Source: DASXBA01 sp036406475 (lineage in GTDB: Bacteria > Actinomycetota > Thermoleophilia > Solirubrobacterales > Thermoleophilaceae). From it: a DNA stretch of 13,027 nt. This document shows, piece by piece, positions 6,087 through 12,796 of the stretch. Numbering within the stretch: the stretch's first letter is position 1; the number at the start of each line of letters is the position of its first letter. Both the position numbers and the translations under genes were made by a program. The notes under the pieces were generated by a model. It searched no databases and had not been told where the DNA came from. It saw only the letters and a list, made by a program, of their open reading frames with translations. The stretch is taken from contig DASXBA010000151.1 in the NCBI GenBank assembly GCA_036406475.1, forward strand, positions 1 to 13,027, given 5' to 3'.

Positions 6087-7027
6087 CTCACCTCCAGCTC
6101 GGCGGGCACCAGCTCGAGCTCGAGCGTTCGGCCCTGGCGCAGCAGCCGCACCGGGATCGGGTTGCCGATCAGCTCCGCGACCATCAGCTGCTGGAGGTCC
6201 TCGACACGCTCCACACGGCTGCCGTCGACCTCGAGGATCAGGTCCTCCGGGCGGATGGCCGCGCGGTCGGCGGGACTTCCCTTCACCACCTCGACCACCT
6301 CGATGCAAGAAAGGGCCCCGTCCCCGTCGTTGCGGGCGTTCGGCGGCAGCGGCCTCGGCCCTCCGGCGATCCCGAGGTAGGCGCGGCGCACCCGTCCCTC
6401 GCGCATCAGCTCGCCGATAACCCGCAGCGTGCTGGCGTTGATCGGCACGGCGAGGCCGAGCCCGACGCCCGCCACCGCGGTGTTGACCCCCACCAGGCGG
6501 CCGCGGCTGTCCGCCAGCGCGCCGCCGGAGTTGCCCGGGTTGAGCGCGGCATCGGTCTGGATGACGTTGTCGATGATCCGAGCCGCCCGGCGCGACTGGG
6601 CCGGCAGGGAGCGGCCCACGGCGGAGACGACGCCTGCCGTGACAGAGCCGGCGAACCCGTGCGGGTTGCCGATCGCCACCACGAGCTGCCCTACGCGGAG
6701 CTCGGCGGCGTCGCCCAGCTCCGCGGCCGCGAGGCCCTCCTGGCTCGTGCGGAGTACAGCCAGGTCGGACAGCGGGTCGCGCCCGACCACCTCGAAGCGG
6801 TCCTCGCGGCCGTCGGGGAAGGTGGCGCCGCCGCGGCTCGAGCGCCCGACCACGTGGGCGGAGGTGAGCATGTAGCCGTCCGGCGTGAGCGACACGGCGC
6901 TTCCGGCGCCGCGGCGCGACACGCGCAGGCTCGCCACCGAGGGGGTCAGGCGCTCCGCCACGGAGGTGACCACCAGCGAGTAGGCGTCGAGGGCGCCGGT
7001 GTCGGAGGAGTGGACCTGAGTGCTCAT
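6083..7027 (-). CDS. HtrA/DegP-like serine protease with PDZ domain, no export signal
   Basis: This 314-residue trypsin-like protease of the HtrA family has an intact triad: His58 in TSAHVV, Asp88 in SDLAVL and Ser167 in NPGNSGGAL. One PDZ domain follows (about 208-305), with the segment KGSPADRAAIRPEDLILEVDG. HtrA enzymes degrade or chaperone misfolded proteins, usually outside the cytoplasm. Here the N-terminus (MSTQVHSSDTGALDAYS) shows neither signal peptide nor membrane helix, so a cytoplasmic place is suggested. The ATG overlaps the TGA of the upstream protease in ATGA (7024-7027), which implies one mRNA and translational coupling. Its stop lies in the CTAG shared with the NlpC/P60 gene. 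Confidence 0.9.
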   Translation of the reverse strand: MSTQVHSSDTGALDAYSLVVTSVAERLTPSVASLRVSRRGAGSAVSLTPDGYMLTSAHVVGRSSRGGATFPDGREDRFEVVGRDPLSDLAVLRTSQEGLAAAELGDAAELRVGQLVVAIGNPHGFAGSVTAGVVSAVGRSLPAQSRRAARIIDNVIQTDAALNPGNSGGALADSRGRLVGVNTAVAGVGLGLAVPINASTLRVIGELMREGRVRRAYLGIAGGPRPLPPNARNDGDGALSCIEVVEVVKGSPADRAAIRPEDLILEVDGSRVERVEDLQQLMVAELIGNPIPVRLLRQGRTLELELVPAELEVS

Positions 7028-7896
7028 TCGAAGGTCACCTCCACCTCGCGCTCATCGCTGCCGCGCACGATCCCGAGGCCGAGGCTGTCGCCGGCGGCGT
7101 CGAGCGCCGCGTAGAGGTCGTCGATCCCGTCGAGCTCGCTGCCCGCGGCCGCCACGATCAGGTCGCCGCGCTCGATCCCGGCGCGGCCGGCCGGGCTCTC
7201 CTGCTCGACGTCGCGAACCAGCAGGCCGTCGCGCTCGGGCAGGCCCACGGCGCGGCGCAGCCGCCGGGCCGTGCGCGGCGGGGCCACCGCCACGCCGAGC
7301 CGGCGGGGGGTGGGGGAGCCGCCCTCGGCGAGCTTGCGGGCGGCCGCGTCGGCTGGGACGGCGAGGATCAGGCCGCCGTCCATGCGGACGCTGTTGAGGC
7401 CGAGGAGCCGTCCCTCGAGATCGACGAGCGGCCCCCCCGACGATCCGCGCGGCAGCGCCGCCGTGTGCTCGATCGCACCCTCGATCCGGCGGCCGCGGGG
7501 ACCGCGGAACCTGCGCCCCTCGGAGGAGACGAAGCCGAGCGTGACGCGCAGCCCCCGGCCGCCGGGGTTGGCGAGCGCCACCACGGCGGCGCCCAGGCCG
7601 ACCGCCGGGGTGTCCTGCTCCCACGCGATCGCCGGTGCGTCGCCGGTATCTGTCTCGAGCAGGGCGAGGTCGAGATCGGGGTCGACCGCGGCGGCCTCGG
7701 CCGGCTCCCGGCGTCCGTCGGCGAAGGTCACGCCCACCTCGTCGCGACGCAGGTTGTGCGCGTTCGTCAGCACGCGGCCCTCGCCGATCACGACCCCGGA
7801 TCCGAGGCCCCAGCCCCTGCCGAGGCCGACGACCGAGGGCCCGATCCGCTCCGCAGCGCCCGCCAGGGTCTCGCTCAAGTCGGCAATTGCGGTCAC
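7024..7896 (-). CDS. Second HtrA-like serine protease with PDZ domain
   Basis: A diverged partner of the next gene with the same build: a trypsin-like domain with His47 in TNAHN, Asp76 in DLDLAL and Ser153 in GSSGGPL, then a PDZ domain containing ESPAGRAGIERGDLIVAA. The usual GNSGG is GSSGG, but all three catalytic residues remain. It too lacks a signal peptide or membrane helix. I place the start at the GTG at 7896 (290 residues), with GGAG 10 nt upstream. That leaves the palindrome and the -10 element in the untranslated leader. A GTG at 7920 or a TTG at 7926 would add 8 or 10 residues but would put the start almost on the predicted transcription start. It is the first gene of the protease operon and is divergent from the HxlR regulator. 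Confidence 0.86.
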   Translation of the reverse strand: MTAIADLSETLAGAAERIGPSVVGLGRGWGLGSGVVIGEGRVLTNAHNLRRDEVGVTFADGRREPAEAAAVDPDLDLALLETDTGDAPAIAWEQDTPAVGLGAAVVALANPGGRGLRVTLGFVSSEGRRFRGPRGRRIEGAIEHTAALPRGSSGGPLVDLEGRLLGLNSVRMDGGLILAVPADAAARKLAEGGSPTPRRLGVAVAPPRTARRLRRAVGLPERDGLLVRDVEQESPAGRAGIERGDLIVAAAGSELDGIDDLYAALDAAGDSLGLGIVRGSDEREVEVTFE

Positions 7897-7919
7897 GTTT
7901 TCCGCGCTCCAATCAGTCA

Positions 7920-7947
7920 CTTGCAACTTGCAAGTTGCGACTATACA
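7920..7947. promoter_or_regulatory. Back-to-back promoters with overlapping -10 elements
   Basis: Plus strand: TATACA at 7942-7947, with a poor -35 CTTGCA at 7920-7925 (16-bp spacer), would start RNA about 10 nt before the hxlR ATG. Minus strand: TATAGT at 7945-7940 would start RNA near 7933 for the protease operon; its -35 is not recognisable. The palindrome lies between the elements. Confidence 0.45.
7923..7938. promoter_or_regulatory. 16-bp perfect palindrome, likely operator between the protease and hxlR genes
   Basis: GCAACTTGCAAGTTGC is its own reverse complement. ACTTGCA is also repeated directly at 7919-7925 and 7926-7932. The site overlaps the predicted promoters on both strands, as expected for a repressor site. 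The neighbouring HxlR protein is the natural candidate to bind it (inference). Confidence 0.62.
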
Positions 7948-7963
7948 GCGCTAGCATCCGCCA

Positions 7964-8386
7964 ATGGCAACCCGCGCGGAATCGCCTCTCGCCGCCGCGC
8001 TCGACAGCGTCGGGGACCGCTGGACGCTGCTGCTCGTCGAGGCCCTGCTCGACGCGCCGCGCCGGTTCGCGGACCTCGAGGATGAGCTGCCGGGGATCGC
8101 GCCCAACGTCCTCAGCCAGCGCCTGCGCCGGCTCGAGGGGGAGGGGCTGGTGCTCGCCCAGCCCTACTCGGAGCGGCCGCGGCGCTTCGTCTACGAGCTG
8201 ACCGGCTCGGGCCGCGAGCTGGCCGGAGCCCTGCGGCTCCTGGCCGGCTGGGGGGCACGTCAGCGCGAGGGCGCCGAGCCGCCGCGCCACTCGACCTGCG
8301 GGACCCCGGTGGAGGCCTGCTGGTGGTGCCCGGCTTGCGACTGCGCCGTTGAAGAGGACGAGGCGGCCGACCTGCACTTCGCCTGA
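7964..8386 (+). CDS. HxlR-family winged-helix regulator with C-terminal Cys cluster
   Basis: A 140-residue DNA-binding protein. Residues 8-95 form the HxlR winged helix, with DSVGDRWTLLLVEALL and the recognition region GIAPNVLSQRLRRLEGEGLV. The C-terminal part (105-130) carries His109, Cys112, Cys119, Cys122, Cys125 and Cys127, with CWWCPACDC at 119-127. This suggests a zinc ribbon or a thiol sensor; many HxlR proteins respond to electrophiles or oxidants through cysteines. The ATG at 7964 has no Shine-Dalgarno sequence and the predicted mRNA leader is very short, so near-leaderless translation is likely. The divergent HtrA-like pair and the shared palindrome suggest that it controls both sides. 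It probably leads a run with the following two plus-strand genes. Confidence 0.87.
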   Translation: MATRAESPLAAALDSVGDRWTLLLVEALLDAPRRFADLEDELPGIAPNVLSQRLRRLEGEGLVLAQPYSERPRRFVYELTGSGRELAGALRLLAGWGARQREGAEPPRHSTCGTPVEACWWCPACDCAVEEDEAADLHFA

Positions 8387-8411
8387 GAAGTTCCTGCAAG
8401 CTGCTAACTTC
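8387..8411. repeat. Inverted repeat between hxlR and the Thr/Gly-rich gene
   Basis: GAAGTT (8387-8392) and AACTTC (8406-8411) flank 13 bp and begin one base after the hxlR stop. It could be a second regulator half-site pair (AAGTT/AACTT also occur in the 7923 palindrome, in reverse order) or a weak hairpin. Six-base arms may arise by chance. Confidence 0.3.
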
Positions 8412-8419
8412 GCGAGGTC

Positions 8420-8905
8420 GTGCACGACGACGACCCCACACGCCGGCTCGACCCGTCGCGCGACCCGCAGCGCCCGCGCCGCCGCGAGTCGGACGACGTC
8501 TACATGCGCCGCCGGATCATCGCCGGCCTGGCGGCCGCGGCCGTCCTGGTGCTCTTGATCGTGGTCATCGCATCCGCCGGCGGCGGCGACTCGAACAAGT
8601 CGACGCCCGACCTCGGCACGCCGACCACGCCCGACAACCTCGGCACCAACACCGACGAGGACACGGGCACGGAGACGACCGACACGAGCACGTCGCCCTC
8701 CACCGGGACGACGGGCGGCACGACCGGCGGGACCAGCGGCACGACCGCCACCACCGGAGGCACCACGGGTGGCACCACCGGCGGCACGACCGGCGGCGGG
8801 ACTCCGGCCACCACCGGTGGCGGCACGACGGGCGGCACCACCGGCGGTGGCGCAGCCACCACCACCGGCGGCGGCGGCGGTACTCAGGCGCCGCCCGGTC
8901 AGTAG
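8420..8905 (+). CDS. Single-pass membrane protein with Thr/Gly repeat tail, unknown function
   Basis: This 161-residue protein starts at a GTG with GAGG just ahead. An Asp/Arg-rich cytoplasmic N-terminus (1-32) precedes one transmembrane helix (about 33-53). A Thr/Asp/Ser-rich stalk follows, and from about residue 92 a run of TTGG-type units built on ACC/ACG-GGC-GGC codons reaches almost to the end. The basic residues before the helix place the repeat tail outside the cell. Such tails may be glycosylated or span the wall. No catalytic domain is seen. It lies 33 bp behind hxlR and 2 bp before the cupin gene, which suggests one operon. The opposite strand is open only because GGT/GGC repeats read as Pro/Val. 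Confidence 0.68.
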   Translation: MHDDDPTRRLDPSRDPQRPRRRESDDVYMRRRIIAGLAAAAVLVLLIVVIASAGGGDSNKSTPDLGTPTTPDNLGTNTDEDTGTETTDTSTSPSTGTTGGTTGGTSGTTATTGGTTGGTTGGTTGGGTPATTGGGTTGGTTGGGAATTTGGGGGTQAPPGQ

Positions 8906-8907
8906 GG

Positions 8908-9270
8908 GTGAGGGTCGAGAACCTCGCAGCGGTCGAGCCGTTCACGACGCTCGACGGCTCGTCGATCCGCGAGGTCGCGGGCCCCGCGATCGACAGCGCC
9001 CGCAACCAGAGCCTGGCCGAGGCGAGCGTGCCGCCCGGCGGCAGCACGGCCGAGCACTACCACCGCCAGACGGAGGAGATCTACTTCTTCACGCACGGCA
9101 GCGGCCGCATGCGGCTCGGCGACGAGGAGCGCGAGGTCGGTCCGGGCGACACCGTGGTGATCGCGCCGGGCCTCCGGCACAAGCTCTGGAACGACGGCGA
9201 CGAGCCGCTACGACTGTTCTGCTGCTGCGCCCCCGCCTACTCGCACGAGGACACGGTCCTAACCGAGTAG
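8908..9270 (+). CDS. Single-domain cupin protein
   Basis: A 120-residue cupin with both motifs. Motif 1 (G45 to G64) contains EHYHRQTEEIYFFTHG with His50, His52 and Glu57; motif 2 (G80 to N95) contains GDTVVIAPGLRHKLWN with His91. Together they form a 3-His/1-Glu metal site. Small cupins of this type act as isomerases, dioxygenases or sensors; the substrate cannot be told. Three cysteines in a row (FCCCAP) near the C-terminus are unusual. The GTG at 8908 lies 2 bp after the previous stop, so translation is probably coupled. The 3' end overlaps the convergent SHOCT gene by 12 bp. Confidence 0.86.
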   Translation: MRVENLAAVEPFTTLDGSSIREVAGPAIDSARNQSLAEASVPPGGSTAEHYHRQTEEIYFFTHGSGRMRLGDEEREVGPGDTVVIAPGLRHKLWNDGDEPLRLFCCCAPAYSHEDTVLTE

Positions 9271-9756
9271 CTTGGCCTTCTGCTGGGCGAACTCCTCGTC
9301 CGTGAGGGCGCCCTTGGCGTGGAGGTCGGCGAGCTTCGAGAGCTGGTCGAGCGGGTCGGCCGGGGCCGCGGGCGCGGGCGGCGCGGCGGCCGCCGGAGGA
9401 GCGCCCATGCCGACGAAGCCGTTGGCGGCGTCGCCGAAGAGCTGGCGCATCGTGGCCCTGCCGTTGTCGTCGGCCACTGTCGCGTAGGCCCAGGTGTTCG
9501 ACGGGTCCGTGAGGTCGTACCAGACCGGGTAGCGGTCGCCCTGGCGCGGGATCTCGACGCGCGAGACCGTGGTCGTCTTCTGCGCGTCGAACGCCGGAGT
9601 GCCGTCGATCGGCTCGACCCGGAAGACCATGTTGACGCGTGGGTTGTCGTTGATCGTCATCCCGGTGTCCTGAACCTGGATCACGGTTCCGACACCCTTC
9701 GCTCCGGTCTCGAACAGCTCCTGCGCCTTCTTCTTCTTGTTGCCGAAGAGTCCCAT
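9259..9756 (-). CDS. SHOCT-domain protein
   Basis: A 165-residue soluble protein. The N-terminus is basic (MGLFGNKKKKAQELF). Residues 18-105 form a beta-rich domain (GVGTVIQVQDTG, PVWYDLTDP) resembling a widespread actinobacterial family of unknown role. An Ala/Pro linker follows, and residues 133-165 are a SHOCT domain: DPLDQLSKLADLHAKGALT then DEEFAQQKAKLLG. SHOCT is a short C-terminal module thought to help oligomerisation. The ATG at 9756 has GAGG upstream. It lies 14 bp behind arfB and may share its transcript. Confidence 0.83.
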   Translation of the reverse strand: MGLFGNKKKKAQELFETGAKGVGTVIQVQDTGMTINDNPRVNMVFRVEPIDGTPAFDAQKTTTVSRVEIPRQGDRYPVWYDLTDPSNTWAYATVADDNGRATMRQLFGDAANGFVGMGAPPAAAAPPAPAAPADPLDQLSKLADLHAKGALTDEEFAQQKAKLLG

Positions 9757-9770
9757 TGAGCGACCCTACC

Positions 9771-10184
9771 TCAGCCCCAGTCCCGCGGTGGGCGGCGCTG
9801 GCGCTTCAGGTCGCCGCGCCGCCGCTTCGACTCGACCCGGCGGCGCCGCGCCGCCGCGGACGGGCGTGTGGCCCGGCGCGGGCGCTGCACCGTCAGCGCC
9901 GAGGCCAGCCGCGAGCGAAGCCGCTCGAGCGCGAGCTCGCGGTTGCGGGCCTGGCTGCGCGTGTCCTGTGCGACGGCACGAACGACGGGGCCGAAGCGGG
10001 CGCTGATCCGCCGCCGCGCCTCGTCGTCGAGCGAGCGCGAGGCGCCCGTGTCGAAGATCGCCTCGACGCGGGAGGCCGTGACGTTGGCGTGCTGCCCGCC
10101 CGGGCCGGACGAGCGGCTCGTGCGGAGCTCGATCTCGGACAGCGGTATCGCCACCCCGCGGCCGATTTTGATCGGGTCCTCCAT
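9771..10184 (-). CDS. arfB: ArfB-like alternative ribosome-rescue factor (GGQ peptidyl-tRNA hydrolase)
   Basis: This 137-residue protein has the release-factor catalytic loop, RSSGPGGQHANVTASRVE, with Gly29-Gly30-Gln31, but no stop-codon recognition domains. The C-terminal third is an Arg/Lys-rich tail (RPRRATRPSAAARRRRVESK and onward). This is the build of ArfB/YaeJ/ICT1, which enters the empty mRNA channel of stalled ribosomes by its basic tail and hydrolyses the peptidyl-tRNA. Length is normal for the family (about 135-145). Its ATG lies in CCATGG, where the opposite strand also offers an ATG for the MFS gene. Confidence 0.92.
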   Translation of the reverse strand: MEDPIKIGRGVAIPLSEIELRTSRSSGPGGQHANVTASRVEAIFDTGASRSLDDEARRRISARFGPVVRAVAQDTRSQARNRELALERLRSRLASALTVQRPRRATRPSAAARRRRVESKRRRGDLKRQRRPPRDWG

Positions 10185-10197
10185 GGGTAGTGTCGAG

Positions 10198-11841
10198 ATG
10201 GTGCCAAGGGAGCGCCGAAACCCGCCGAGCGAGGAGCTCTACGCCCGCAAGTGGCCGATCTTCGCGGTGACGATGGTCGGGCTGTTCATGGCCCTCATCG
10301 ACGTGACGATCGTGAACATCACGATCCCCACGCTCCAGCACGAGTTCGACGCGCCGGTGGACACCGTCTCGTGGGTGCTCAACGCCTACAACATCATGTT
10401 CGCCGTCCTGCTCGTGTCGATGGGACGGCTCGCCGACCAGTTCGGGCGCCGCAGCTTCTTCATCGGCGGCATGACGATCTTCACCGTGGGCTCGTTCCTC
10501 TGCGCGATCTCCGGCACGATCGGCGTCCTGATCGGGTTCCGCGTGCTGCAGGCGGTGGGCGCCGCGATCCTGGCCCCGCTGGCCCTGGCCACCACCGCGC
10601 TGGTCTTCCCGCCCAAGCAGCGCGGCCTCGGGCTGGCGCTGATGGCGGTGGTGGCGAACACTGCGGCCGCTGTCGGCCCTCCGCTGGGGGGCCTGCTCGT
10701 GGAGTACGCGAGCTGGCACTGGATCTTCCTCGTCAACGTGCCGATCGGCGTGGTGGGGGTGGCGCTGGCGCTGCGGGTGATGCCGGAGACCTTCGACCTC
10801 ACCTCGGAGCGAAACGTCGACTGGTACGGCATGGTGCTGCTGGGCGGCTCGATCTTCTGCCTCACCTACGGCTTGGTGGAGGCGAACTCGCACGGCTGGG
10901 GCTCGCCGGAGATCGTCTCCCTTTTCGTGGGGGCGGCCGTGCTCGCGCTGGCGTTCGCCTTCTCGCAGCGGCTGGGGCGCTGGCCGATGCTGGTGCCGTC
11001 GCTCCTGCGCAACCGCCAGTTCATGAGCGCGTCGGGGGCGATGACGCTGTTCGCCGTGGCCGTCATGGGCCCGCTGTTCCTGGCGGTGCTCGCCTTCGTG
11101 AACATGTGGGGCTACTCGCAGCTCAAGGCCGCGCTCGCGATCGCGCCGATCTCCCTGCTCGGCCTGGTCGTCTCGCCGCTCGTCGGCCGCCGGGCCGACA
11201 CCGTTCCTCCGCGGCTCATGGCGGTGCCGGCGATGCTGATCATGGGCGTCGGGCTTATCTGGCTCGCCGAGCTGCCGGCGCGTCCGGACTACCTCAGCGT
11301 GCTGCCCGCATTGGCTCTGATGGGCATCGGGATGGGCGCGATCTTCCCGAGCGTGAACGTCGGTGGGATGGGCTCGGTCTCCGGGCAGGAGCTGGGGCTC
11401 GGGTCGGGGATCGCCAACATGTCGCGCCAGCTCGGCTTCGCGATCGGGGTCGCGGTGCTGGTGGCGGTGTTCACGGGCGTCCTCGACGACCGCACGCCGG
11501 CGGCGCGCAACAAGGCCGACACGGTGCTCCAGCAGGCCGGCTACTCGCCGCAGCGCCGCGAGGCGGTGCTGAAGCGCGTCTTCTTCAGCCGATCGGAGCA
11601 GGCCTCCGAGCGCGTTCCGCCGCGAAACGACGCCGAGCGCCAGGTCGCCGGCCTGGCGGCGGGGGCGGCGCGCGACGGGTTCGCCGCGGGCTTCAGGGTC
11701 GCCGCGCTGTTCCTGCTGCTGGCGGTGCCGTTCGCGTTCGCTCTGCGTCGCCCGCCTGCCGCGGCGCACGCCGCCGCAGGAGCCGCGGACGCCGGGCCAC
11801 CGGCTGAGGCCGAGGCCGTTCCCGCCACTCAGCGAGCGTGA
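10198..11841 (+). CDS. MFS multidrug exporter, DHA2 family (EmrB/QacA type, 14 TMS)
   Basis: This 547-residue major facilitator exports drugs or other toxic compounds using the proton gradient. Visible motifs are D1 in helix 1 (LIDVTIVNITIP), motif A after helix 2 (GRLADQFGRRSFFIGG) and antiporter motif C (AAAVGPPLGG) in helix 5. Alternating hydrophobic segments support 14 helices. A long hydrophilic loop (about residues 432-490) before the last helix is usual for DHA2 exporters. The C-terminal tail is Ala/Pro-rich. Start choice is between ATG 10198 and ATG 10183, which would overlap the divergent arfB ATG; neither has a good Shine-Dalgarno sequence. Its 3' end overlaps a probable small minus-strand gene. 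Confidence 0.9.
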   Translation: MVPRERRNPPSEELYARKWPIFAVTMVGLFMALIDVTIVNITIPTLQHEFDAPVDTVSWVLNAYNIMFAVLLVSMGRLADQFGRRSFFIGGMTIFTVGSFLCAISGTIGVLIGFRVLQAVGAAILAPLALATTALVFPPKQRGLGLALMAVVANTAAAVGPPLGGLLVEYASWHWIFLVNVPIGVVGVALALRVMPETFDLTSERNVDWYGMVLLGGSIFCLTYGLVEANSHGWGSPEIVSLFVGAAVLALAFAFSQRLGRWPMLVPSLLRNRQFMSASGAMTLFAVAVMGPLFLAVLAFVNMWGYSQLKAALAIAPISLLGLVVSPLVGRRADTVPPRLMAVPAMLIMGVGLIWLAELPARPDYLSVLPALALMGIGMGAIFPSVNVGGMGSVSGQELGLGSGIANMSRQLGFAIGVAVLVAVFTGVLDDRTPAARNKADTVLQQAGYSPQRREAVLKRVFFSRSEQASERVPPRNDAERQVAGLAAGAARDGFAAGFRVAALFLLLAVPFAFALRRPPAAAHAAAGAADAGPPAEAEAVPATQRA

Positions 11842-11911
11842 CGCCGGCCGGAATGTCCGACTCGACGGGCATGAAGCCCTGGCTGCGGACTGTCTCCGTG
11901 GCGGCGGTCAT
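11693..11911 (-). CDS. Probable small basic protein overlapping the MFS 3' end
   Basis: A 72-codon frame opens with ATG at 11911. The first 23 codons lie in the otherwise empty stretch after the MFS stop and use mostly G/C third positions, as real genes here do. The protein reads MTAATETVRSQGFMPVESDI, then PAGVTLAEWRERPRPQPVAR, then a very arginine-rich end. The first half looks like an ordered peptide; the second half runs antisense to the MFS C-terminus, where composition alone would keep frames open. A GATAT element lies a few bases before the ATG and no Shine-Dalgarno sequence is seen, so leaderless expression is possible. Function unknown. A chance open frame remains possible. Confidence 0.42.
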   Translation of the reverse strand: MTAATETVRSQGFMPVESDIPAGVTLAEWRERPRPQPVARRPRLLRRRAPRQAGDAERTRTAPPAAGTARRP

Positions 11912-11959
11912 CCGGATATCTGACCGTCCAGTTCGCGCAAAATAGCCCCGGACCTGCAA

Positions 11960-12796
11960 GTGAGAGCCGCCGTCGTGGGACATGTGGAGTGGATCGAGTT
12001 CGTGCGTGTCGCGCGCATGCCTGTTGCCGGAGAGATAGTCCACGCCTCGGACGTATGGGAGGAGCCGGGCGGCGGCGGCGCGGTGGCGGCGGTCCAGCTC
12101 GCCAAGCTGGCCGGCGGTGCCACGCTCTACACGGCCTTCGGCGACGACGAGCTCGGCCACCGCGCCAAGGCGGAGCTCGAGGCGCTCGGGCTCCGGGTCG
12201 AAGCCGTGTTCCGGCCCTCGCCGCAGCGGCGGGCGGTGGTGCACGTGGACGATGCGGGTGAGCGCACCATCACCGTGGTCGGCGACCGGATGGGGCCGGG
12301 TGGCGACGACCCGCTGCCCTGGGGCGAGCTCGCCGACATCGACGCCGTCTACCTCACCGCGGGCGACGCCGAGGCCGTCCGGCGGGCGCGGGCCGCCAAA
12401 ATCCTGGTCAGCACGCCTCGCGGACTCGACACGATCGCCGAGGCGCACGTCGAGCTCGACGCGCTCGTGTCGAGCGGGTCCGACGCGGGCGAGCGCTACG
12501 AGCGGGGCCAGCTCGAGCCGCTCCCTCGGCTCGTGGTGCGAACAGCCGGTGCCGCCGGCGGCACGTGGGAGCGCGACGGCGAGAGCGGCAGCTACGAGGC
12601 CGCGCCGCTTCCCGGCGAGATCCGCGACGCCTACGGCTGCGGCGACAGCTTCGCGGCCGGCCTCACCTTCGGCCTCGGCGCGGAGCTGCCGCTCGACTGG
12701 GCGCTGGAGCTGGCTGCGCGCTGCGGCGCCGCGTGCCTGACCGGCCGCGGCCCCTACGCGGGCCAGCTCAGTGAGGCGCCACCTCGCCCTCGATAG
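11960..12796 (+). CDS. PfkB/ribokinase-family sugar or nucleoside kinase
   Basis: This 278-residue PfkB-family kinase should phosphorylate a sugar, nucleoside or related alcohol with ATP. The N-terminal substrate region has GGGGAVAAVQLAKLAG and LYTAFGDDELG. The C-terminal signature is DAYGCGDSFAAGLTFGL, the family DTxGAGDxF motif with Ala replaced by Cys and the catalytic Asp kept in GCGD. It is slightly shorter than most members (290-330), and the middle region before the signature is reduced. The GTG at 11960 lacks a clear ribosome binding site. It is divergent from the small minus gene (48 bp) and overlaps the convergent rhodanese by 29 bp. Substrate unknown. Confidence 0.85.
   Translation: MRAAVVGHVEWIEFVRVARMPVAGEIVHASDVWEEPGGGGAVAAVQLAKLAGGATLYTAFGDDELGHRAKAELEALGLRVEAVFRPSPQRRAVVHVDDAGERTITVVGDRMGPGGDDPLPWGELADIDAVYLTAGDAEAVRRARAAKILVSTPRGLDTIAEAHVELDALVSSGSDAGERYERGQLEPLPRLVVRTAGAAGGTWERDGESGSYEAAPLPGEIRDAYGCGDSFAAGLTFGLGAELPLDWALELAARCGAACLTGRGPYAGQLSEAPPRPR

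Noticed and set aside
8500..8865. Minus-strand Pro/Val repeat protein
   Set aside because: It is the reverse complement of the Thr/Gly repeat; the plus frame has a TM helix and a ribosome binding site and fits the operon.
8700..8890. Repeat DNA as a CRISPR array or mobile element
   Set aside because: Units are codon-sized (TTGG-type), there are no unique spacers of regular length, and the reading frame is kept throughout.
9766..11769. 667-codon minus-strand open frame across arfB and the MFS gene
   Set aside because: His/Arg/Glu-rich nonsense composition; both covered genes have clear family motifs in other frames.
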